NCBI GenBank assembly: GCA_018818065.1
Contig: JAHISV010000009.1
Span: 62,001 to 126,000, forward strand
Source: Bacteroidota bacterium
Lineage (GTDB): Bacteria; Bacteroidota; Ignavibacteria; Ignavibacteriales; Melioribacteraceae
DNA length: 64,000 nt
Direction of reading: 5' to 3'
The position numbers were made by a program, and so were the translations under genes. Under the pieces are notes generated by a model. It was not told the DNA's origin, ran no database searches, and saw nothing but the letters and a program-made list of their open reading frames with translations. The first letter of the stretch is position 1. Each line of letters starts with the position of its first letter. Shown in pieces: positions 25,569-34,300 of this stretch.

Positions 25569-26761
25569 CAGTGTTCATCCCCCTCTATTTCATCTTTTTT
25601 CATTTCGCTCTTTAAATAGAACACTCCTTTCGAAACAACTTTTTCTCCTTCAAATAATCCTTCTTTTATTTCAATACGGCTATCAACTTTAGTTCCGGTA
25701 ATTACTATCCTCTTTTCAAAAGTCTGATCGCTTTCTGGTGTGGTCGCGTCGCTTATCTGAACGAACACATATTCCTGCCCGGCTTCTCTTACTAAAGCCT
25801 CATTAGGAATAAGAATAGCTTCTGAATATTCGCCAATTGGGATTTTCAATTCACCGAACATATTAGGTTTCAGTTTACTATTAGAGTTTTTAAACTCCCC
25901 TCTCACTGTAATAGCTCTTGTCTGCTCATCAATGGTTTGCCCTATAGATATTACTCTCCCCTCGAATTTCTCATTCTGATAAGTGACTGAGGTAAATACG
26001 GCGCTTGTTTTTTGATTTATCTTCGCCAAATCTTTTTCGTATACTTGACCGTCAACCCAAACAGAATTAGTATTAATCACCTTAAAAGCATTTGTTGTCG
26101 CATCTACTAATTGCCCGATCACTACATTTCTTTCAACAACAATTCCGTTTATTGGCGCTTTAATCGGCAAAGCGCCGAATGTATAGTCCTCGTCGCTCTT
26201 TGCATCCATTACTTCTACATCAGCAAGATCAATAGATTGTATTTTTTTTTCTTCCGCCTTAAATTCAGCATAAGCTTTTTTGTATTCGGCTTCAGCTGTA
26301 TAATACATTTCTTTCGATCCGATATTTTGTTCCAGAAGTAATTTATGACGTTCAAAATCTGCTTTACAATAATCATAATGTGCTTTCGATTTTAGGTAAT
26401 CGGCTTTTATTTCTCCTATCTCCAATCCTTCCACATACATTAATATTTGCCCGACTTTAACATAATCACCGACTTTAACCAACACCTCATGCACCCTTCC
26501 CTGAACAAGTGAACCAACCTGTGCTTCATTGTCTTGATTCGTAATTACTTTTGCAGGAATTACCAGATAACCGGTAAACGGTTGCAACGATACCGTCTCC
26601 GTCTCCAATTTTATTTGTTTCACAGATTCAATATTAAGCTTAACAAATTCTGCATGTTCATCATGATGTTCTTCCATTATCGCTTCATCCTTATCGCCAC
26701 AGCCTATAAGAGCAAAAGCCAATACATTTAAGGCAACTAATAATTTGATACTTGCTTTCAT
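25568..26761 (-). CDS. Periplasmic membrane fusion protein of the metal efflux system (CusB/CzcB-like)
   Basis: 397 residues. A lipoprotein-like leader (LNVLAFALIGCGDK, likely lipid-modified Cys) is followed by a His/acid-rich stretch (EEHHDEHAEF) that may bind metal. Next come the barrel-sandwich lipoyl halves (GSLVQGRVHEVLVKVGDYVK and LPIKAPINGIVVERNVVIGQ) with an alpha-hairpin between them, then beta-barrel and membrane-proximal domains. It links the inner-membrane pump to the outer-membrane channel. The start follows directly after the TolC stop (TAGATG) and its own stop overlaps the pump start, so translation of all three is coupled. Confidence 0.93.
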   Translation of the reverse strand: MKASIKLLVALNVLAFALIGCGDKDEAIMEEHHDEHAEFVKLNIESVKQIKLETETVSLQPFTGYLVIPAKVITNQDNEAQVGSLVQGRVHEVLVKVGDYVKVGQILMYVEGLEIGEIKADYLKSKAHYDYCKADFERHKLLLEQNIGSKEMYYTAEAEYKKAYAEFKAEEKKIQSIDLADVEVMDAKSDEDYTFGALPIKAPINGIVVERNVVIGQLVDATTNAFKVINTNSVWVDGQVYEKDLAKINQKTSAVFTSVTYQNEKFEGRVISIGQTIDEQTRAITVRGEFKNSNSKLKPNMFGELKIPIGEYSEAILIPNEALVREAGQEYVFVQISDATTPESDQTFEKRIVITGTKVDSRIEIKEGLFEGEKVVSKGVFYLKSEMKKDEIEGDEH

Positions 26762-28030
26762 CTATTTCTCCCCTTCTGAATTGTCAATAATATTTTGTCC
26801 GGTTATCTCCTCAATCAGAAATGCCGATTGATAATAGTCATATAAGGCGCTGATGTAACTATTTTGCGAGTTGATCAGCATCTGTTTAGCCTGCAAAAAT
26901 TCGAGAAAGGTCAATTCCCCGGCATCATAACTTTTTATAGCCGTTCTGTAAATTTCTTCAGCCTGCGGAAGAATTTCATTATTGTAAAGACGCACCTGAG
27001 TCAGACTGTTTTCATATTCTGTAAAAGCATTTTTTAATTTCAGAAAAATTACATTCTTTGTTAATTGCAGTTCTGATTCAAATATTGATCCATTGGCGCT
27101 CGCCTCTTGAATTTTCCCTCTTTGATCGAGCATAAACCATAAAGGTACTGAAATACCAAAAGAGGCTCCGTAGAATCCGTTATTTCCTCCAATAGTTTGC
27201 CTGAAATATGAGACATTAAAATTTGGTAAAAGTGAAGACCAGGCAAGAGTTTTATCTACTGAGGCAATATCACAATTTAATTCAGCAATTTTTATTTCCG
27301 GATTACTTGCTTCCAGTGATTTACTCATTTTGTCAAAATTAATTTCATAATCAACGAAAGTCAGAGAGTCCGCCAAATCGAAGTTTGAGTAATTATTTTG
27401 ATTCCCAAAACCAAGCGCAAAATTAAACTCCGCAAGTGCGGTTTTAAACCCGTTTTGAGCAACTTCAAGGCTGTTCCGTGCTTCAATAAATTGAACTCTT
27501 GCCGTTAGTTTTTCAAGATTCGTCCCTTCACCAACATTTTGTCTTATCTCAGCTTTCTTAAAAAAATCTTCTGATATTTTTAGGTTTTCTTCAGTTGAAT
27601 TTATTTGATACTTTTTAGCTAAGATTTTATAATAACTTGTCTTTACTTGGGTGGCAACGCACCTCTCCGCCATATTCAGCTTTTGTATTGCAATCTCCTC
27701 TTCGGCGGTGAATTTGCTCCCTTTCAAAAAGTAATTAGTTAAAAACTCAAAAGATTGACTTACCTCTATCGTTTTTTCTCCAAAGCTGCTAAAGCCACTA
27801 TTGACAGGCACATATTCATAATTGACACTTACTTCTGGTTGAGGCAAGGATATTCCATTCCAAAATCGTCCTTTGGAAGCTGAAATATTTTCCCTTGCAC
27901 TTTTTACTTCCGGGTTATTCTTCAGTCCAATTTTAACGGCATCAAGCAAACTAAGCTTTTTAATTTCAGTCTGTCCGTAAACACAATTCGACAAAAATGC
28001 CGCTACGAACAAAACAAAATATTTATTCAT
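26762..28030 (-). CDS. TolC-family outer-membrane channel of the metal efflux system (CusC/CzcC-like)
   Basis: 422 residues with a signal peptide (MNKYFVLFVAAFLSNCVYG) and the two repeated TolC halves: DAVKIGLKNNPEVKSARENI near 30 and the second half near 230-420 ending with QAKQMLINSQNSYISALYDYYQSAFLIEEITG. It forms the outer-membrane exit duct of the tripartite pump. It is immediately upstream of and coupled to the fusion-protein gene. No His-rich insert is present in this component. Confidence 0.92.
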   Translation of the reverse strand: MNKYFVLFVAAFLSNCVYGQTEIKKLSLLDAVKIGLKNNPEVKSARENISASKGRFWNGISLPQPEVSVNYEYVPVNSGFSSFGEKTIEVSQSFEFLTNYFLKGSKFTAEEEIAIQKLNMAERCVATQVKTSYYKILAKKYQINSTEENLKISEDFFKKAEIRQNVGEGTNLEKLTARVQFIEARNSLEVAQNGFKTALAEFNFALGFGNQNNYSNFDLADSLTFVDYEINFDKMSKSLEASNPEIKIAELNCDIASVDKTLAWSSLLPNFNVSYFRQTIGGNNGFYGASFGISVPLWFMLDQRGKIQEASANGSIFESELQLTKNVIFLKLKNAFTEYENSLTQVRLYNNEILPQAEEIYRTAIKSYDAGELTFLEFLQAKQMLINSQNSYISALYDYYQSAFLIEEITGQNIIDNSEGEK

Positions 28031-28292
28031 ACTTTCTCCAATTAATTTTTTGATTTAATACATCCAACTCTCATCACTTACTTCTACTCAATGCCTTCAA
28101 CACTTTCTAAGTACATTCCTAAATCAACTTACCGGCATTCTTATTCACGATCTATGTCCTAATGGTTCTTATGCCTGAATAGACATAATCATTTTTAGTA
28201 TATTTTTAATCCTTAAATCAATACAAAATCTATTGCAATGGATGTTAAAGCAATAAAATTTCGTACTATTCTCGAAGTTATAGTTTAGTTTA

Positions 28293-28703
28293 TTATGCCA
28301 GAGGGGGTGCTCTGTCGGGGGTTAGGTTATATATATAATAGTTGGGTAATGTAACTTCAACGGGAATGGAGATTGGTTGTGATTTTTCGATTACTAAATA
28401 ATCACTTGATCCAATATCTTTAATAAATAAGTTACTTTTATAAGTGCTTATGGATTTTATTTCCAGATATCGATTATCAGAGAACTCTATTCCACAACAA
28501 CAAGTATGATTACTACCATTCGAAGATGGAATAATAATTTCATTGTGTCCCTGAAAACCATAACTGCAATTAATTGTCTTAATAACATCTGAGTGATGAG
28601 ATTCAAGATGATGAGTGTGATGAGAGAGTTCGCCCGAAATGAAAAATACTTGTAGAAGTATCAGGACAACGGCACTTATTTTTTTTATCGATCTACTTTG
28701 CAC
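28293..28703 (-). CDS. Small exported His/Cys-rich protein, likely metal binding, leading the efflux operon
   Basis: 136 residues from a GTG start. A signal peptide (ISAVVLILLQVFFISGELS) is followed by HHTHHLESHH (28-37), Cys46 and HTCCCG (66-71), then a beta-rich part ending NLTPDRAPPLA. The short C-terminal R-A/G-P-P tail is common in small exported proteins next to Cus/Czc pumps in Bacteroidota, though I know no assigned function. Six His and four Cys within 45 residues point to binding of Cu, Ag, Zn or similar in the periplasm. The 262-bp gap to the TolC gene shows no terminator, so co-transcription is likely. The role could be metal delivery or sensing. Confidence 0.75.
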   Translation of the reverse strand: MQSRSIKKISAVVLILLQVFFISGELSHHTHHLESHHSDVIKTINCSYGFQGHNEIIIPSSNGSNHTCCCGIEFSDNRYLEIKSISTYKSNLFIKDIGSSDYLVIEKSQPISIPVEVTLPNYYIYNLTPDRAPPLA

Positions 28704-28872
28704 TTTTCTCAGGATTGGTTTTCATTTACAAGCAAATTTAATACGATTGATATTAATATAAAAGACCTTTCTGTACTTTTTATCCAAAATTGTTATTCTT
28801 TTGTAGAAACTTTTGATGAATTGTATCTCGCTGCAAGATTAGCTAATTTATCAACTCATTAAAGGGGATATT

Positions 28873-29952
28873 ATGCGAAATGTGGCATTAATCGAGCTGT
28901 CTGAAAGTCATGGTGAGTGCCTTTATTCCCAAGCGTTATTTTTAGAAAATAGTGTAAAAGAGATTCATCTTATATGCCATGAAAAGCTTGCTGATCAAAC
29001 AAGCTTTAAGGTTAATAACTACCACAGAAATCTTATATCTTACCAGAACAAATTTTTGAGCCGATTTCAGACCCATCTGGGAATCAGAAAATATTTAAAG
29101 TCGAACAAGATAGATACGATCATATTTAATACAACTACTGGACGAATAATTCAGGAGTTACTTCTATTCATTCCAAAAAATATTAAGTGTTATGGCTCCA
29201 TCCATGATGGCAGAAAACTTGTTAAAAGTACAACACAGAAATCGATTAGTAAAAGAATGAGCGGCTACTACGTGTTAAACGATTATGTTAAAGATTATCT
29301 TATAGAAAAAAAAGCCAGCTCCCCACCTATTAGTGTCTATTACCCAATATTTTTCCCTCAAATGGAATTAGAAAGTATAAGCAAATCTGAGAATAATTTT
29401 TGGATTGTTATTCCAGGTGTTTTGGAGCAGAAGAGAAGAAATTACTATTCAATTATTGACAACCTGGTGCATTCACCATTACCACATAATATTAAATTTA
29501 TTTTGCTCGGATCCAGTAAACACTTTAACGGCGATGGAATTGAATTTGAGAAAAGGATTGTTAAACATAATTTGCAGAAAAATTTTATCTACTTCGATTC
29601 ATTTATCTCCAACAAAGAATACTTTGCCTATATAAAGAACGCTGATTTGATTATGCCTGCCATTGAACCCGGCAATGAGTTTTATAATACTTACAAGTAT
29701 TCACAAATAACCGGTTCATACAACCTTTCTTTCGGATTCGGAATCCCCTTACTCTATCATGAAGATCTTTCGCTTATTTCTGACTTACGTGATTTTGGTA
29801 TTAGCTATAACACCAATAACTTTTCTGAGATAATTAAAGATCTTGTTGCGGAGAGAAAAATACTACAAAATATTAGGGATAAAATTATTTCACATCCAAA
29901 ATTCAGTTTACAATTTCAGAGAGAGAATTATCTGAAGCATTTGAGTCTTTAA
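28873..29952 (+). CDS. Glycosyltransferase, GT-B/group 1-like
   Basis: 359 residues, no signal peptide or membrane span. The C-terminal half has the GT-B look: WIVIPGVLEQKRRNYYSII, ILLGSS, FIYFDSFISNKEYFAYIKNADLIMPAIEPG, FGFGIPLLYHEDLSLIS. The N-terminal domain contains GSIHDGRKLV. It probably builds surface polysaccharide or glycolipid; donor and acceptor are unknown. Its last 50 bp overlap the end of the convergent heptosyltransferase-like gene. Start ATG follows AAAGGGG. Confidence 0.75.
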   Translation: MRNVALIELSESHGECLYSQALFLENSVKEIHLICHEKLADQTSFKVNNYHRNLISYQNKFLSRFQTHLGIRKYLKSNKIDTIIFNTTTGRIIQELLLFIPKNIKCYGSIHDGRKLVKSTTQKSISKRMSGYYVLNDYVKDYLIEKKASSPPISVYYPIFFPQMELESISKSENNFWIVIPGVLEQKRRNYYSIIDNLVHSPLPHNIKFILLGSSKHFNGDGIEFEKRIVKHNLQKNFIYFDSFISNKEYFAYIKNADLIMPAIEPGNEFYNTYKYSQITGSYNLSFGFGIPLLYHEDLSLISDLRDFGISYNTNNFSEIIKDLVAERKILQNIRDKIISHPKFSLQFQRENYLKHLSL

Positions 29953-31009
29953 TTTTTCTGTAGAAAATTTTCAATTTTTCTTGAACAGTTTCAAAATTCA
30001 GTTCGGAAAAATCAGGAGCTTCAATCGTTACAGTCTCACAAGTTGTATTGTACGGCGTCCAGATTAAATCGTTAGTCTGGTACCTTGCATAGATAGCAAA
30101 TGTCGGAACATTATAGGCAGAGGCAAGATGAACCGCTGAAGTATCAGGAGTGAATAAGAAATCGAGCTTTGAGATTAATGCCGCAAACTCATCAAAACTG
30201 GGCGAACAAAATACTGCGTATTTACTATTACTTATCTCCTCAGCTTTGGATAAATCTTTGAGCGCTGAAATTATGACGACAGGAGTTTTATCTTTTTCAA
30301 AATATCCAAGCAGTGACTTAAATCTTTTTACTCCCCAGAACCTTGCATCACTTCCAGCAGAAATATTTATTCCAACAAGGAAGGCAGGGTTATCAAAATT
30401 ATCAGAAATAAAATTATTTACTATTTCTTCAGAAATTTCTGAATAATTATAATCAACTTTCATCTTTTCCAAATCCGAATCCAAACCCATAAGAGATGAA
30501 AGCTGTAGAATTCTGTCAACAACATGAGATTTACTTGGGTCAAGTTTGGGAGCCGTGTGAGAATATATTTTTTCGTTTCCCTTTTCCAATCCCACTTTGA
30601 TGGGCACCTTAGATAGCCCGATAATCAGAGAGACTGTTGTAGAGATCCCGTCATGTAGATCGACAATAACATCATAGTCTTTTGAGATCTCCCTTGTTAG
30701 TTTTATCGAAGCTACAATTCCTTTGCTGTATCTTATCGTCTTATTCACATAAGGGTTGGTATCAAAAACGAAATGGTTTTTGGCTCCTGCTAAAACTCCC
30801 ACATAACAGTTAGTTTTTCTTTTTACCAACCCGATTAATGGAGTAGAAACAAGAGCATCCCCGATTCTATTTAGATTAATGAAAAGAACTCTTGATTCAG
30901 AATTAATTGTAACTTTGCCCGTGGATTTTTCAGCTTTAATTAGGTAGAGAAAAATACCGGTTATAAGTTTTCTAAGTTTTATTTCAATTTCTTTCATCAA
31001 ATGGTTCAT
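29903..31009 (-). CDS. Glycosyltransferase family 9 (ADP-heptose:LPS heptosyltransferase-like)
   Basis: 368 residues. Typical GT9 features are VLFINLNRIGDALVSTPLIGLVKR, a central KVGLEKGNEK, GINISAGSDARFWGVKRF and the C-terminal FLFTPDTSAVHLASAYNVPTFAIYA. These enzymes add heptose or a related sugar to lipopolysaccharide core in the cytoplasm. It converges with and overlaps the GT-B gene by 50 bp, so the two C-termini are encoded on opposite strands of the same DNA. ATG at 31009 or 30997 could serve as start. Confidence 0.9.
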   Translation of the reverse strand: MNHLMKEIEIKLRKLITGIFLYLIKAEKSTGKVTINSESRVLFINLNRIGDALVSTPLIGLVKRKTNCYVGVLAGAKNHFVFDTNPYVNKTIRYSKGIVASIKLTREISKDYDVIVDLHDGISTTVSLIIGLSKVPIKVGLEKGNEKIYSHTAPKLDPSKSHVVDRILQLSSLMGLDSDLEKMKVDYNYSEISEEIVNNFISDNFDNPAFLVGINISAGSDARFWGVKRFKSLLGYFEKDKTPVVIISALKDLSKAEEISNSKYAVFCSPSFDEFAALISKLDFLFTPDTSAVHLASAYNVPTFAIYARYQTNDLIWTPYNTTCETVTIEAPDFSELNFETVQEKLKIFYRKIKDSNASDNSLSEIVN

Positions 31010-31217
31010 CAGTTTTTATTTAGCAACTTTAATAAATGTATGCCATAAATATTTCACGGTGTTAATTATAGTGAAAAGCAAAAGTAATGTCACTATTCCA
31101 TCTGTTAATGAAGATGATTTTATTCCTGCGGATTATGTTTTGAAGCAAAATAACCCGAACAGTAATTCATTTAAATAGTCCAGCACTTCAAACCAGCCAA
31201 ATAGTATTATTAATTCT

Positions 31218-31254
31218 TTTTAAAATAAAAAGGTCCCCAAAATTGGGGACCTTT
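31218..31254 (-). terminator. Intrinsic terminator after the secreted cadherin-repeat gene
   Basis: A 10-bp perfect stem AAAGGTCCCC (31229-31238) with GGGGACCTTT (31245-31254), 6-nt loop, then TTTATTTTA on the minus strand. It lies 53 bp after the stop codon. Confidence 0.85.
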
Positions 31255-31306
31255 GAATACTTATTTTGAATCCTGAATTCGATCTTCTGAATTCTGTTTA
31301 ATGCTA

Positions 31307-34300
31307 TTACTTCATTAAGATCATTTTCTTAAGTTCTGTAAAGCTACCAGCTTGTATTCTGTAGAAATAAATTCCACTATTAACATTTGAGACATCCCAT
31401 ACAACTTCGTGGTAACCTGCACTCATTTCTCCACTTGCCAATTGTGCTATTTCCTGACCTATAAGGTTGTAAACAGCTATGTGAACATTAGCAGAGTTTG
31501 GTAATGCAAACCTGATTTTTGTACTAGGATTAAACGGATTTGGATAGTTTTGCATCAACGCGAATTCTGTTGGTGTGCCACTTAAATCACTTACTCCTGT
31601 AACTACAGTTGTAACAGTAGCTGAAGCCGTGTTACTGTAAGCTGATTCAGGAACTGTTGCATCAACAGCTCTAACTCTATAGCTGTAAGTTCCATCTGCT
31701 AAACCATTATCAGAATAAGAAGTTGCGCTAGCATTTGTTGTAGCTAATACTGTCCAGGTCGTTCCATTAGTAGATCTTTCAACCTTATATCCATCTTCTA
31801 CAGATGAATTGTCAGTCCATGTTAGAACTACCTTAGCTGTTCCAGCAACTGCAGAAAGACCAGTAGGAGTTTTAAGTGGAGAAACTGGAGGAGGTGTTCC
31901 ACTACTTGGAGGAATTGCTGTTGAGCCGGTTGCGTCGAATGCTGTTACAGCATACTCATAGGCAACGCCTTCTTCAGCAGTTAGGTCAGTATAAGTAGAT
32001 GCATTTCCAGCTAGTGTACCAATCAATTCATAAGTTTCTGTTCCACTTGTTTTGTAAAGTGTTCCAGGGTTCCTTTGAGCTGTTACAACCTGTCTCCAAA
32101 CCTGATTACCAGTAGCACCTGTACCAACTGTCCAGGTAAGAACTGTATTACCAAAGGCATCTAATGATCTGGTAAGACCAGTAGGAGGAGTTAATGTACC
32201 TGTAGCTGCAGTAATACTAATACCTATTGATTGAGTGTTACTAGCAAGCGCTCCATCATTAACCTGGAACACAATTGTTCTGGAAAGTGATGCATCTGCT
32301 CCAGCAGCTCCTGTAGAGAAACCAACACCACGAAGGGCAGCCTGGTATGCCGCAACTGTTCCACTACCAGTAATTGTTAAAACGCCTGTACTAACACTAA
32401 AAGTAGATGTAAGTGGCGCTGTAAGGTTTGATACAAATAAACCATCATTTGGAGATAACGGATCTGTAGTTGCTACAAAACCCTCTGAAATTGTTACTGT
32501 TGCACTTGCCAATAAAGTATTGTTACCATCTGTTACAGTTAGAGCGCTGGTTAAGTTAACAGGACTCGCTCCAAGTGTATATGCAACCGGACCGGCTTCA
32601 ATATCTGCAAGAACCGGAGCAACGTTAACACCCGTGATTGTAATGTTGAATGTTTCAACATCAGTTATATACTGACCATCTGTAACAGTAAATGTAAATG
32701 AGTCTGTTGTTGTTTCACTACCATCATGCTTATAACTTAACAAACGGTTTGCAATAACATTCTGTTGGAATGAACTAACACTCTGTCCACCAATCAACAG
32801 TTGACCATGAGATGGACCAGTAATACTATAAGTAAGCGATCCATCACCAATAGTTACTGGAGAATCAGGATCATGGGCATTAAGATCCGCATCAGCGAGA
32901 ATTCTTGTTCCTCCCTTTGCAACTTCAATTGGTCCATGAGCCGTAACAAAAGGAGCGTTTTCTCTATCAACAACATCGATAGCTCTTATATAATCACCAC
33001 CTCCATTAGTTTTGAATAAACTATTTGCAGGATTTGAATCATCTACCACAAAAACAACACCACGTAATCCTTCAGTAGGTGTTTGAGATGAATTTTTATA
33101 TTTAACTGATCTTAATGCCGCTTGGTATTGCTCATTAGTAGCCGTACCAGTTAAAACCAGCTCTCCAGCACCAGAATTAAAAGTGCCGGTTATACCATTT
33201 ATAGCAGTATACACAAGTTCATCTTCAGCCGGCACATAAATGTATGTTGCAGGTGTATTAGTTTTATTAAGAGCTCCTTGTTGACCTCCTGCAAAGTACA
33301 CTGTAGCACCTACTAGATTAGGATCATCGTTGTAAACACCCAAAGTAGAAGTAATGGCAACCGCTCCTGAATTATCATTATAAGTTAAGATATTAGTTGT
33401 TTCGTCTTCAACATCATCAACATATGCTTGATCATAAACATTAACAAGATTAATTGTTGCTGTAAGAGGGCTACTTTCAATTTGAGTCTTAGATAATCTA
33501 CCAACAGGAGCTGAAGTTTCATCATTAACAGTAAAACTAACTGTTCTTGTCAGTTTTGCCGGGTCAAAATACTCACTTGTGCTACTATATTGAACCCGAG
33601 TAAGATTCCATTCGTATAACGACTTAGAAGCAGTTCCTTCAAGAACCAATACTCCGCCGGAATTAGATGCAATAGTTATTGGATTTCCATCACTCACCTT
33701 GCCTAATGATGAAGGGTTATTCGAATCAGGGTCATATGTCCATGATAGTACATCATTGGGATCATAGTTGCCTGTGATTGAGATAGTCGCTCCCTCAATA
33801 TCGCCATCATCCACATCAGTAATGGTAATGCCAGTGATAATATTTGCAGCAGTACCATTTTCAATGTAAGTTAAACTACCAGTCAAGCCGGAAAGTACTG
33901 GTCCTTCATTTACGTTTGTAATAGTAATTGTAAATGTTTCTTCGTAAGTAAGAGATCCGAGGTTTGTTTTGGCTAAACTTCCACCACTGATAGGGTCAGT
34001 TACTTTTACTCTAATATCGAGAGAAGCACCATGGTACTCTAAGTTCAGTAGGGAATCGGTTTTAAGAACACCATTCTCTATCTTAAATAATCTCTTTCCA
34101 TCAGGATTAGCTTCAGTCTTAAATAAAGAGCTTGATGATATTGATACCAATTCCATTGTATGTACAATGTTTGCTCCCGTTTGTGTTTCACCTGCATCAG
34201 GGTCAGTAACGGTAAATGTACCAACCGTTGTTCCTATGGCAACATCTTCTGCAACAGTTAATGGTGTTAAAGAAATGTCAGTTGCTGCTTCAGGAGTAAC

